Assembly (NCBI GenBank): GCA_963831105.1
Contig: CAWHOS010000003.1
Location: 868,001 to 932,000 of the forward strand
Source of the DNA: DATFQI01 sp963831105
GTDB lineage: Bacteria; Actinomycetota; Thermoleophilia; Solirubrobacterales; Solirubrobacteraceae
Direction of reading: 5' to 3'
DNA length: 64,000 nucleotides
The notes beneath the pieces are model-generated. The model had not been told where the DNA came from. It made no database searches and saw only the letters and a list, made by a program, of their open reading frames with translations. Shown piece after piece: positions 53,321-62,129 of this stretch. How positions within the stretch are numbered: the first letter of the stretch is position 1; every line of letters starts with the position of its first letter. Both the position numbers and the translations under genes were made by a program.

Positions 53321-54660
53321 TGACCACCGACCGCACCGCCGCCCCCGCCCGCCCGACCGCCCCGGAGCGCCACGCCGCCCGGGACTCGTCGCCGGCCGCG
53401 AGCGGCTTCGCCGACCTGCTCGGCGGCGCGCACGCCGCGTCCTCGCGGCCCGCCGCCCGCGCCGCGAGCCAGCCGCGCGAGCACGCCCCGCACCCGCAGG
53501 CCCGGCCGGAGCAGCCCGCCGCCCGTGCCGCGAGCGCGGTCGCCGCGGAGGCGCCCGCCGCGAGCGCGCTCGAGGCGCCCGCGAACCCCGAGCCCGCCGC
53601 CGCGCAGGCCGAGGCACCCGCCGACGTCCCGTTCGTCCTCACCGTGACCGCCCCGCCCGCCACGGCGCCCGCGCCCGTCGCCGTGACCGTCCGCCGTGCC
53701 CGACGCAGAGCCGGCCGCCGGGCCCGCGGGCGCCGTCGCCGCCTCCGCGCGCGCCGCCGCCCCGGCCGCCGTCGCCGCTTCCGCCGCCGTGCCGGCGGCG
53801 ACCCCCGCCGTGCCCGAGCCGGCCGCCGCGCCGAGCGCCGACGCCGCCGCGCCCGCCCAGCTCCCGGCGCCGCCCGTCCCCGCCGCTCCGGCCGCCGAGG
53901 CGCCCGCCGCCGCGCTCGGCCACGCCCGAGCAGCCCGCCGCCGAGCCGCAGCCCGCCGCGCCGGTGCTCCCCGCCCGCTCCGAGAACGGCGCCCGCGCCG
54001 CCTCCGCCCACTCGGCCCACGCCGCCACGCCGGCGGTGCCCGCCGATCCGGCGAACCACGTCGCGGCGCAGCCGCGCCGTGCCCGCCCACCGCGCCGAGG
54101 CCCCCGCCGCCGCCCAGCCCGTCGAGGCCGCAGCGCCCGCTCCGGCTCCGGCCGCCGCCGCGCCGGCCACACCGGCCGCTCCGGCGACGCCGGCCGCCCC
54201 GCCCGTCGTCACCCAGCGCACCGCGCCGCTGCACCACGTCCCGCGCGTGGTCGGCACGCTGCTGCACGTCGCCCACGAGCGCGGCATCACGCACGCCAAG
54301 ATCTCCCTGCGCCCCGAGGACCTCGGCGGCATCGAGGTGCGCCTGCAGTCCTCGCCGGCCGGCGTGAGCGCCCAGCTGATCGCCGACTCGCCCGAGGCGG
54401 CGCGCCTGCTGGCCCAGGCCGGCGACGACCTGCGCCGCTCGCTCGAGGCGCGCGACGTGAACCTGCTCTCGCTCGAGGTCTCGACGTCGAGCGACCAGCG
54501 CCAGGGCGAGCGCCCCGGCCAGACCTCCGACCCCGACGCGGCGACCGGCTCGACCGGCGCCCGCGGCGAGGCCGAGGGCGACGACGCCGATCCGGCGCCG
54601 GCCCCGACCGTGTCCGTCCTCGAGCTCCCCGGCGGCCTCCTGGTCGACGTGCTCGCCTGA
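53320..54660 (+). CDS. fliK: Flagellar hook-length control protein FliK
   Basis: About 446 codons. The Ala/Pro-rich ruler region has residues ~1-300. The C-terminal Flg_hook domain is THAKISLRPEDLGGIEVRLQ, GVSAQLIADSPEAARLLAQA and LRRSLEARDVNLLSLEV. Three insertions (about 53,693, 53,930 and 54,080) cancel to keep one long open frame, so part of the literal translation (Arg-rich, residues ~125-255) is not the real protein. It overlaps the transglycosylase stop by one base. Confidence 0.9.
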   Translation: MTTDRTAAPARPTAPERHAARDSSPAASGFADLLGGAHAASSRPAARAASQPREHAPHPQARPEQPAARAASAVAAEAPAASALEAPANPEPAAAQAEAPADVPFVLTVTAPPATAPAPVAVTVRRARRRAGRRARGRRRRLRARRRPGRRRRFRRRAGGDPRRARAGRRAERRRRRARPAPGAARPRRSGRRGARRRARPRPSSPPPSRSPPRRCSPPAPRTAPAPPPPTRPTPPRRRCPPIRRTTSRRSRAVPAHRAEAPAAAQPVEAAAPAPAPAAAAPATPAAPATPAAPPVVTQRTAPLHHVPRVVGTLLHVAHERGITHAKISLRPEDLGGIEVRLQSSPAGVSAQLIADSPEAARLLAQAGDDLRRSLEARDVNLLSLEVSTSSDQRQGERPGQTSDPDAATGSTGARGEAEGDDADPAPAPTVSVLELPGGLLVDVLA

Positions 54661-54672
54661 CCCCGAGATCCC

Positions 54673-55062
54673 ATGCCTTCCATCCCCTCCGCCAACACCT
54701 CGCCGGCCGCCACCACCCAGGCCGCCAAGAGCGGCACCAACTCCGCGATGGGCAAGGACCAGTTCCTGAAGCTGTTCGTCGCCCAGTTGCAGCACCAGGA
54801 CCCGATGAACCCGATGCAGGACTCGGACTTCATGGGCCAGATGGCCTCGTTCTCCACGCTCGAGCAGGTCTCGAACCTGGCGACCGAGAACGCCCGCAGC
54901 AACGCGATCAGCTTGCTCGGCCGCACCGTGACCTACAAGGACAAGGACGGCGCCGAGCACACGGGCGCCGTCGAGAAGGTCTCCACCAAGGACGGAAAGC
55001 CGTCCCTCACCGTGGGCGGCACCGAAGGTGTCGACCCGTCCTCGATCTCGCAGGTCTCCTGA
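54673..55062 (+). CDS. flgD: Flagellar hook assembly protein FlgD (short form)
   Basis: 129 residues, intact. The N-terminal FlgD core is MGKDQFLKLFVAQLQHQDPMNPMQDSDF (in part) and QMASFSTLEQVSNLA. A short C-terminal strand-rich segment (VTYKDKDGAEHTGAVEKV) replaces the larger Ig/tudor domains of enteric FlgD. It is the hook scaffold. 12 bases after fliK. Confidence 0.95.
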   Translation: MPSIPSANTSPAATTQAAKSGTNSAMGKDQFLKLFVAQLQHQDPMNPMQDSDFMGQMASFSTLEQVSNLATENARSNAISLLGRTVTYKDKDGAEHTGAVEKVSTKDGKPSLTVGGTEGVDPSSISQVS

Positions 55063-55096
55063 GCCCCAGGACGATCAGAAAGGAGCTGATGCACCA

Positions 55097-55922
55097 ATGA
55101 TGCGAGGCATGTTCGCCGCCATCAGCGGCCTCAAGAACCACCAGGTGATGCTCGACGTCACCGCCAACGACATCGCCAACGTCAACACGATCGGCTACAA
55201 GTCCGCTCGCACGACGTTCAAGGACTCGCTCAACCAGCTGCAGCGCGGCGCCTCCGGGCCCGGCGGCGGCGCGGGCGGCGCGAACGCGGCCCAGGTCGGC
55301 CTCGGCGTGACGCTCGGGTCGATCGACAACCTGATGCAGGGCGGCTCGCTGCAGTCGACCGGCAACGTGTTCGACGTCGCGATCACCGGCCCCGGCTTCT
55401 TCCGGGTGTCGACCAGCACGGCGACCCCGCCGACCCCCGGCACCAACATCGAGTACACCCGGGCCGGCAACTTCACCACCAACAAGGACGGCTACCTGCT
55501 CACGCAGGACGGCTACTACGTCCAGGGCCAGGACGCCGGCGGCGCCGCGCAGCTGATCCAGGTCCCGGCCGGCTCGACCAACGTCGGCATCGCCCAGAAC
55601 GGCGAGGTCACCTACGTCGACGGCACGGGCACGCGCGTGTCGGCGGGCTTCCTCTCGCTGGCCACGTTCCCGAACTCGGCCGGCCTCGAGCGCTCCGGCT
55701 CCAACCGCTGGCTGGAGTCGGCCAACTCGGGCGCCGCCGACCACCGGCCAGCCCGGCCCGCAGTTCGGCTTCACCACGTCCGGCGTGGTCGAGATGTCCA
55801 ACGTGGACCTCGCCCAGACGTTCACGCAGATGATCACCGCGCAGCGCGGCTTCCAGGCCAACTCGCGCGTCATCTCGACCTCGGACGAGATGCTGCAGGA
55901 CCTGGTGAACCTGAAGCGCTAG
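55097..55922 (+). CDS. flgE: Flagellar hook protein FlgE
   Basis: About 275 residues. The N-terminus MMRGMFAAISGLKNHQVMLD and NDIANVNTIGYKSARTTF are hook/rod signatures. The middle has FDVAITGPGFFRVST and YTRAGNFTTNKDGYLLTQDGYY, and the C-terminus SNVDLAQTFTQMITAQRGFQANSRVI (in part). It is shorter than enteric FlgE. One extra base near 55,740 shifts the last 60 codons. AAAGGAG precedes the ATG. A terminator follows at 55947. Confidence 0.92.
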
Positions 55923-55946
55923 CCGCTACACCAGCTGTGACCGGAG

Positions 55947-55968
55947 CGCCCGCCCAGTGCGGGCGTTT
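55947..55968 (+). terminator. Rho-independent-type terminator after flgE
   Basis: CGCCCGC-CCAGT-GCGGGCG followed by TTTC: 7-bp stem, 5-base loop, short T-run. It ends 6 bases before the -35 box of the next predicted promoter. Confidence 0.75.
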
Positions 55969-55973
55969 CGCGT

Positions 55974-56000
55974 TCAAGGGGGCGTCTTCCCGGCCGACTA
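55974..56000 (+). promoter_or_regulatory. Predicted sigma-28 promoter of flbD-motA-motB
   Basis: TCAA (55974-55977), 15 bases, GCCGACTA (55993-56000). The predicted start point is a few bases before the flbD ATG (56011), so the leader would be very short. Confidence 0.68.
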
Positions 56001-56010
56001 CCAGGAAGCG

Positions 56011-56331
56011 ATGATCCGTCTGCACAAACTCGGCAGGGACCCACATCCCTTCCATCTGAACCCGGACCTCATCCTCACCGTCGAGGCCCACCCCGACACG
56101 GTCCTGACGCTCACGACCGGCTCGCGGCTGGTCGTGACGGAGTCCCCGGACGAGGTCACGCAGGCCGTGCGCCAGTGGCGCGCGTCCGTGCTCGACGCGA
56201 TGACGCGCGTCCCGCGCCGCACGAGCGCGCTGTCGCTCGTGCGCGCCACCGTCGGCGACGGCGCCGTGAGCGCGATCAACGCCGAGGAAGCCCAGCCCGG
56301 CACCGAGATCCAGCGAGGTCCCCAGGCATGA
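56011..56331 (+). CDS. flbD: FlbD-family flagellar protein
   Basis: 106 residues. The N-terminal 60 match the small FlbD/SwrD family: MIRLHKLGRDPHPFHLNPDLI, then TVLTLTTGSRLVVTESPDEVTQAV. SwrD in Bacillus raises stator power and lies next to motor genes, as here. The C-terminal ~45 residues are an extra tail. ATG preceded by AGGAA. The stop overlaps the motA ATG. Confidence 0.88.
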   Translation: MIRLHKLGRDPHPFHLNPDLILTVEAHPDTVLTLTTGSRLVVTESPDEVTQAVRQWRASVLDAMTRVPRRTSALSLVRATVGDGAVSAINAEEAQPGTEIQRGPQA

Positions 56332-57131
56332 AGTTCGGAACCGCCATCGGCATCGTCATCTCGATCGTCGGCATCGCGATCGGGGCGACGATGGAGGGGA
56401 CCAACGTCATGGTCGTCCTCAACATCCCCGCGATCTCGATCGTGCTGATCGGGACGCTCGGCGCCACGATCGCGGCGTGCGGCCTGGAGGCCCACATCCG
56501 GCTGCCCGCGATCTACAAGAAGGCGATCATGCCCGACGACCTGGATCTGCCGGGGCGCGTCCGGGAGCTCGTCGGCTTCGCCGAGCAGGCCCGCCGCGAC
56601 GGCCTGCTCGCGCTCGACGAGGCCGTCAACAGCATCTCCGACCCGTTCACCCGCAAGGGCATCCAGCTCGTCGTCGACGGCACGGACCCCGACCTCGTCG
56701 CCGCCGTCCTGGACGCCGAGAACGAGGCGATGCGCAAGCGCCACGGCGCGGCTCGCAACCCGTTCATGCAGGCCGGCGCGCTCGCGCCGACGATGGGCAT
56801 CATCGGCACCGTCTTCGGGCTGGTGAACGTCATGAACAACCTCAACCAGCCGAGCACGCTGGGCCCGCTGATCGCGGCCGCGTTCCTCGCGACGCTGATC
56901 GGCGTCGGCTCGGCCAACGTCGTCTTCCTCCCGATGGCGAACCGGCTCAAGGAGCTCTCGGAGGCCGAGCTGCACTTCCGCGAGATGACGCTCGAGGGGA
57001 TCCTCGCCATCCAGGCGGGCGACAACCCCCGCGTCGTCGAGGAGAAGCTGATGGCCTACGTGCCGCCGAAGGACCGGCCGACCGAGGCCGGCCAGTCGTC
57101 GTCGGCGGCGGCGGAGAAGCAGGCGGCCTAG
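56328..57131 (+). CDS. motA: Flagellar motor stator protein MotA
   Basis: 267 residues, intact. The first two spans (TAIGIVISIVGIAIGA; VVLNIPAISIVLIGTLGATI) are followed by a cytoplasmic domain with charged residues for FliG contact, then NPFMQAGALAPTMGIIGTVFGLVNVM with the conserved prolines and a fourth span (LGPLIAAAFLATLIGVGSANVV, in part). It forms the ion channel with MotB. ATGA overlap with flbD. Confidence 0.96.
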   Translation: MKFGTAIGIVISIVGIAIGATMEGTNVMVVLNIPAISIVLIGTLGATIAACGLEAHIRLPAIYKKAIMPDDLDLPGRVRELVGFAEQARRDGLLALDEAVNSISDPFTRKGIQLVVDGTDPDLVAAVLDAENEAMRKRHGAARNPFMQAGALAPTMGIIGTVFGLVNVMNNLNQPSTLGPLIAAAFLATLIGVGSANVVFLPMANRLKELSEAELHFREMTLEGILAIQAGDNPRVVEEKLMAYVPPKDRPTEAGQSSSAAAEKQAA

Positions 57132-57139
57132 GACGCACC

Positions 57140-58022
57140 GTGAGCGCCCAGCGACGCCACAAGAAGCACCACCACGAGGAGCACGAGAACCACGAGCGCT
57201 GGCTCGTCTCGGGCTACGACATGATGACGCTGCTGTTCGCGGTGTTCGTGGTGCTGTTCGCGATCTCCTCGACCAACGTCAGCAAGGTCAAGGAGCTCAC
57301 GAAGTCGCTGCAGGAGGCGTTCTCCGGGCCCGTGCTCAGCGGCGGCCAGGCGATGATGGACCGCGGCAACCAGTCCGAGGCCGACGAAGGCCTCGCCGAC
57401 GCCGCCGCTGTCCTCGATCTCGCCGGCGCAGGCCGTCGACAACGCGATGAAGGGCACCGACGTCCAGTCGGCCGCGTCGGACTCGCTGTCGGAGGCGGCC
57501 AAGCGCGGCGCCGAGCTGGCCGCGAAGGAGGAGCAGTCCTTCCAGGCGCTCAAGAAGAAGATCGACGCGCTCGTCAAGGACGCCCACCTCGACGACAAGG
57601 TCTCCACGACCGTGACCGAGCGCGGCCTGCGGGTCCGCCTGCTCACCGACCGGCTGCTGTTCAGCTCGGGCAGCGCCGTGATCAACCCGGCCGCGTTCGG
57701 GACGCTCGACCGCATCGGCGCGATCATCGCCGAGGAGGCCAAGCACCCCGTGGCGGTCGAGGGCCACACGGACGACCGGCCGATCCACACTTCGCAGTAC
57801 CCGTCCAACTGGCAGCTGTCCGGGGGCCGCGCCGCGGCCGTCGTGCAGCGCCTGATCGGGGCGGGCGTGGTGCCGCGGCGCACGTCGCTGAGCGGCTACG
57901 CCGCGGAGCATCCCGTCAGCAGCAACGAGACATCCGTGGGACGGGCGCGGAACCGGCGGGTGGAGATCATCCTCACCCGCCTGCATGGAGCAGACCAGTC
58001 GCATGGAGGCGACATCAGATGA
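57140..58022 (+). CDS. motB: Flagellar motor stator protein MotB
   Basis: About 293 residues. It has a His-rich N-terminus (HKKHHHEEHENHERWLVSGY) and one span with the ion-binding Asp (YDMMTLLFAVFVVLFAISS). The OmpA-like peptidoglycan-binding domain has VEGHTDDRPIHTSQYPSNWQLS, and RARNRRVEIILTR. One extra base at about 57,405 breaks the frame. Start GTG; stop overlaps fliL ATG. The unusual N-terminal His cluster is noted. Confidence 0.94.
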
Positions 58023-58459
58023 ACAAGAAGAAGCTGATCATCATCGTGGTGGTGGCCCTGGTCGCCGCCGGCGGTGCATACAAGACCGTCCTGGCCAAGC
58101 CCAAGAAGGCCGAGCCCAAGCCCAAGGTCTCCGGCCAGATCTACGTGCTCCCCAAGGAGTTCCTGGTCAACCTCGCCGACGACCGCTTCGCGAAGCTGCA
58201 GGTGGCCCTCGTCGTCGAGCACCTGCCCGTCGCCGCGGGCGGGCACGGCGCCCCCACGCCCCCCGAGGGCTACGGCACCGAGCCCCAGGAGGCGGTCATC
58301 CGCGACATCATCACCAACGAGCTGACCGACTCCACGGACCGCGAGCTGATCGGCCACGAGGGGCGCGAGAAGATCAAGAAGCGCATCCTCGTGTCGATCA
58401 AGAAGCACACGGACGTGCACGTCGAGGAAGTCCTCTTCCCGGACGTCACCGTCCAATAG
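58019..58459 (+). CDS. fliL: Flagellar basal-body-associated protein FliL
   Basis: 146 residues, intact. A single N-terminal span (KKLIIIVVVALVAAGGAY) is followed by an external domain with YVLPKEFLVNLADDRFAKLQVALVVE and a C-terminal block IRDIITNELTDSTDRELIG...KKRILVSIKKHT. It surrounds the stator. ATGA overlap with motB. Confidence 0.94.
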   Translation: MNKKKLIIIVVVALVAAGGAYKTVLAKPKKAEPKPKVSGQIYVLPKEFLVNLADDRFAKLQVALVVEHLPVAAGGHGAPTPPEGYGTEPQEAVIRDIITNELTDSTDRELIGHEGREKIKKRILVSIKKHTDVHVEEVLFPDVTVQ

Positions 58460-58461
58460 CC

Positions 58462-58854
58462 ATGGCTGACCCCGTCGACTACGTCCCCTTCGAGACGACC
58501 ACGAGCGCTCCCGGCGCCGCCCCCGGCGGCGCCGAGCTCGAGCGGCTGTTCGACGTCCCCGTCGAGCTCGCGGTCGAGATCGGGCGCACGCACATGACCA
58601 TCCGCGAGACGCTGACGCTCGGCCCCGGCTCGATCGTCACGCTCAACCGGCTGGCGGGCGAGCCCGTCGACCTGCTGGTCAACGGCAAGCCGATCGCGCG
58701 CGGCGAGGTCGTCGTGCTCGACGAGGAGTTCGGCCTGCGCGTCACGGAGGTGCTGGTGAGCGACTCCACCGTCGCCGCGGCCGCGTCCGGACCCGCCTCG
58801 GAGCCCGCTCCGGACGCTCCCGCGGCCGCCCCCGCGCCGCAGCCTGCCGCCTAG
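58462..58854 (+). CDS. fliN: Flagellar motor switch protein FliN
   Basis: 130 residues, intact. The SpoA/FliN core is LFDVPVELAVEIGRTHMTIRETLTLGPGSIV (in part), LNRLAGEPVDLLVNGKPIARGEVVVLDEEFGLRVTEV (in part). A Pro/Ala tail follows. It is placed where fliM-fliN is normal, but no FliM sequence (CheC-like middle domain) precedes it. It starts 2 bases after fliL. Confidence 0.93.
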   Translation: MADPVDYVPFETTTSAPGAAPGGAELERLFDVPVELAVEIGRTHMTIRETLTLGPGSIVTLNRLAGEPVDLLVNGKPIARGEVVVLDEEFGLRVTEVLVSDSTVAAAASGPASEPAPDAPAAAPAPQPAA

Positions 58855-58883
58855 CCGACGGCCCCCTGGGGCATAGTGGCGGG

Positions 58884-59849
58884 GTGGCCGCACCCGGAGA
58901 CGCCACCGGCGCACGCGCCGCCTCGGCCGCTCGCGCGCGCCGCGGAGTCCACCTCCGCGCGCGCGACGCCGTCGTCGCGTTCTGGCGCAAGGCCTACGAG
59001 GAGAACGTCACCGGCCTGTCCGGGATGGTCGCCTACAACCTGCTGCTCTCGATCTTCCCGTTCGCGCTCGTGGTGCTGTTCATCGCCGGCCGCGTGCTGC
59101 GCTCGCAGGAGCTGCAGGCGTCGCTGCTGGCCGACCTGCAGCGGATCTTCCCCACGCGCGGCCGACTCGACGCTGTCGGAGGGCATCCGCCGGCTGCAGG
59201 AGACCTCGCCGACCGTCGGGATCGCGGCCGTGGTCGCCTCGATCTGGTTCGGCTCCTCCTTCTGGGGCGCGCTCGACACCGCGTTCTGCCGCATCTACCA
59301 CTGCGAGTGCCGCAGCTGGGTGCAGCAGAAGATCTTCTCGCTCGGCATGTTCGTGGTCGTGACGCTGTTCGTGGCCGTCACGGTGATCGTCCCGACGGTC
59401 CAGGCACTGCTCGTCTCGGGCGCGCGCGACCTGCCGTTCGGGCTCTCGAACGTCAAGGGCCTCGTCTACACGGTCACGCTCGGGATCGGCGTCGTGCGTC
59501 CTGTTCGCGACCCTGTGCGCGATCTACCGGCTCGTGCCGAAGGCGCGGATGCCGTGGGCGGCCGTCTGGCCCGGCGCGCTCGGCGCGACGCTGGCGATCG
59601 GCGTCGTCGACCTCTGCTTCCCGCTCTACCTGGACAACGTCTCCACCCTGCGGATCGGCACCTCGGCCGTGTTCGTGCTGATCGCGCTCGTGTGGTTCTA
59701 CGTGATCGCGCTGATCCTGCTCGGCCGGCGCGGTGGTCAACGGGCTGCGCTTCGAGCACGCTCGCGCCGCCGCGCGGCCGACGGCTAAAGACCGCCGCGC
59801 CGCGGCCGAATACGCAGGTCGACTCCTATCCAGAGTCGTCCTTCGGTGA
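58884..59849 (+). CDS. YihY/virulence factor BrkB family membrane protein
   Basis: About 320 residues. VVAFWRKAYEENVTGLSGMVAYNLLLSIFPF is the BrkB N-terminal signature (quoted parts), then ASIWFGSSFWGALDTAFCRIYHC and about six membrane spans. Frame breaks at about 59,165, 59,507 and 59,725. After repair the frame ends at TGA 59847, overlapping the fliO start. It sits inside the flagellar export-gene run between fliN and fliO, which is unusual. Function of the family is unclear (cell-envelope). Confidence 0.85.
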
Positions 59850-60425
59850 TGAGGCTTCCTGCTGCCATTTCTTCAGCGGGGGCTGCTGCTTTCAGCTGCC
59901 TCCTGCTCGCTCCCGCCGCCCTCGCGGCGGACGGTGAGTCGACGCCGCTGGACCTGAAGCAGCCCAAGGTCGACGCCTCGCAGGCCGCCGGGCCTTCGGC
60001 CGGCGGCGGGCTCGTGCGCACGATCGTCGGCCTGGCGATCGTGATCGCCGTCATCTACGGCCTCTACTGGGTGCTCAAGCAGGTCAAGGCCTCGCGCGAG
60101 GAGCGCGTCTCGGGCACCGGGCCTGGGCACGCTCGCCACGCTGCCGCTCGGCCCCAACCGCTCGCTGCACCTGGTGCGCGCCGGCGACGAGGTCGTGCTG
60201 GTCGGCGTCGGCGAGGACGGCGTGACGCCGATCCGCACCTACGGCGAGCACGAGGCCCGCGCGCTCGGCCTGATCGGCGACGACGAGGACGAGCAGGCGG
60301 GCGGGCGCGACGTCCCGCCGACCGCGACCCCGGCGCTGCCCGGCGTGCCCGCACCGCGAATGGGCTTCGGCCAGGCGCTGCGCCGCTCGCTCGACGACCT
60401 CCGCGCCAAGACGGTGATCAAGTGA
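59849..60425 (+). CDS. fliO: Flagellar export apparatus protein FliO
   Basis: About 190 residues. An N-terminal signal-like segment (AAAFSCLLLAPAALA), one span (LVRTIVGLAIVIAVIYGLYWVLKQV) and a FliO cytoplasmic domain (LGTLATLPLGPNRSLHLVRAG, VVLVGVGEDGVTPI). One extra base at about 60,117. It precedes fliP with GTGA overlap. The start is ATG 59849 or the GTG one codon earlier. Confidence 0.88.
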
Positions 60426-61060
60426 AGGCCGACGGCTCCAACGCCGTCCAGCTGCTGCTGCTGATCGGCGGCATCTCGCTCGTGCCGGCGCTGCTGTTCA
60501 CGGTCACGGGCTTCACCCGCATCCTGATCGTCCTCGGCTTCATCCGCTCCGGCCTCGGCACGCCGACCGCGCCGCCCAACCAGGTGCTGGTCGGCATCGC
60601 CCTGTTCCTGACGCTGTTCGTGATGGCGCCGACCTTCAACGCCATCAACAAGGACGCGATCAAGCCGCTGCGCGCGAACAAGATCACGCAGGAGACGGCG
60701 CTCAAGCGCGCCGAGACGCCGATGCGCGAGTTCATGTTCGACCAGACGCGCACGAAGGACATCGCGCTGTTCGCCAAGCTCGCCAAGCTCGAGGACCCCA
60801 AGACGCGCGCGGACATCCCGACCTACGTCCTGATCCCGGCGTTCACGATCTCCGAGCTCAAGACGGCGTTCCAGATCGGGTTCCTGATCTTCCTGCCGTT
60901 CCTCGTCATCGACCTCGTGGTCAGCGCGACGCTGATGAGCATGGGCATGGTGATGCTGCCGCCCGTCTTCATCTCGCTGCCGTTCAAGATCCTGCTGTTC
61001 GTCCTGGTGGACGGCTGGAACCTGATCACCCAATCGCTGGTCCAGAGCTTCCACCTATGA
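60422..61060 (+). CDS. fliP: Flagellar export gate protein FliP
   Basis: 212 residues, intact. FTRILIVLGFIRSGLGTPTAPPNQVL, LKRAETPMREFMFDQTR and VLIPAFTISELKTAFQIGFLIFLPF are FliP family blocks, with LMSMGMVMLPPVFISLPFK near the end. It forms the FliPQR export channel. No separate signal peptide, shorter than E. coli FliP. GTG start; ATGA overlap with fliQ. Confidence 0.96.
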   Translation: MKADGSNAVQLLLLIGGISLVPALLFTVTGFTRILIVLGFIRSGLGTPTAPPNQVLVGIALFLTLFVMAPTFNAINKDAIKPLRANKITQETALKRAETPMREFMFDQTRTKDIALFAKLAKLEDPKTRADIPTYVLIPAFTISELKTAFQIGFLIFLPFLVIDLVVSATLMSMGMVMLPPVFISLPFKILLFVLVDGWNLITQSLVQSFHL

Positions 61061-61329
61061 ACCAGGACACCGTCGTCTCGATCGTCACGCGCGCCATGGA
61101 GGTGGGCCTGAAGGTCTCGCTCCCCGTGCTGCTCGTCGGCCTGATCGTGGGCCTCGTGATCTCCGTCTTCCAGGCGGTCACGCAGATCCAGGAGCAGACC
61201 CTCTCCTTCATCCCGAAGGTGCTCGGCCTCGTCGTCGTGATCGTGGTCGCGGGCCCGTGGATGCTCGGGGAGATCCTGTCCTGGACGCGCGAGCTCTACG
61301 GCTCGATCCCGTCGCTGGTGGGCGCGTGA
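61057..61329 (+). CDS. fliQ: Flagellar export gate protein FliQ
   Basis: 90 residues, intact, two membrane spans. LPVLLVGLIVGLVISVFQAVTQIQEQTLSFIPK (in part) is the FliQ core. It overlaps fliP (ATGA) and fliR (GTGA). Confidence 0.96.
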   Translation: MNQDTVVSIVTRAMEVGLKVSLPVLLVGLIVGLVISVFQAVTQIQEQTLSFIPKVLGLVVVIVVAGPWMLGEILSWTRELYGSIPSLVGA

Positions 61330-62129
61330 ACCCCGATCAGCTGATCGCGCAGTTCGGGGAGCAGCAGGTCGCGAGCTTCATGCTCGTGCTCGGCCGCGTC
61401 GGCCCGCTGTTCCTGCTCGCGCCGATGTTCTCGAGCCGGATGATGCCGGCGCGCGCCAAGAGCGTCGCCGCCGTCGCGCTGGCGATCGGCATCGCGCCGA
61501 TCGCGCTGCGCACCGCCGGCTCGGCCTCCGGCGCCCTCCCCGAGGACGCGATCGGCCTCGCCGGGCTGATGTTCAAGGAGATCCTCGTCGGCACGGCCTT
61601 CGCGTTCTCGCTCGCCGCCTTCTTCGCCGCCGTCTCCGTGGCCGGCACGCTGCTGGACACCTTCGTCGGCTTCTCCTTCGGCGCGCTGGTCGACCCGGTG
61701 ACGGGCAACCCCGGCGGCGCGATCAACCAGCTCTACGCGCTCGTGGGCGTCGCGATCTTCATCGCGATCGGCGGCGACGCCTGGGTCATCCAGGGGCTCG
61801 CGCGCACCTACGAGGCCGTGCCGCTGCTCAGCGCGCCGGACATCGGGTCGCTGGTCGAGGGCATGCAGGTCGCCTTCAGCGGCATCTTCGGCGCCGCGCT
61901 GCAGGTCTGCGCGCCCGTCCTGCTCGCCGTGGTGCTCACCGACGCCGCGTTCGGCGTGGTCTCCAAGGTCGTGCCGCAGCTCAACGTCTTCGCCGTCGGC
62001 TTCCCCGCCAAGGTCACGGTCGGCCTGTTCGTGATCGCCGCCTCGCTGCCGTTCATCTCCGGCTGGCTCGACGACGAGCTGCAGCGCTCCGTCGCCTCCG
62101 CCCTGCACGCGCTGAAGGTGAGCGGCTGA
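61326..62129 (+). CDS. fliR: Flagellar export gate protein FliR
   Basis: 267 residues, intact, about six membrane spans. VGPLFLLAPMFSSRMMPARAK, GTLLDTFVGFSFGALVDPVTG and AAPVLLAVVLTDAAFGVVSKVVPQLNVF (in part) match FliR. GTG start; stop overlaps flhB ATG (TGATG). Confidence 0.95.
   Translation: MNPDQLIAQFGEQQVASFMLVLGRVGPLFLLAPMFSSRMMPARAKSVAAVALAIGIAPIALRTAGSASGALPEDAIGLAGLMFKEILVGTAFAFSLAAFFAAVSVAGTLLDTFVGFSFGALVDPVTGNPGGAINQLYALVGVAIFIAIGGDAWVIQGLARTYEAVPLLSAPDIGSLVEGMQVAFSGIFGAALQVCAPVLLAVVLTDAAFGVVSKVVPQLNVFAVGFPAKVTVGLFVIAASLPFISGWLDDELQRSVASALHALKVSG

Noticed and set aside
53690..54090. Arg-rich middle of the uninterrupted 446-codon fliK frame
   Set aside because: Three one-base insertions cancel out. 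The Ala/Pro-rich alternative frame matches flanking composition, so the Arg-rich stretch is an artefact of the insertions.
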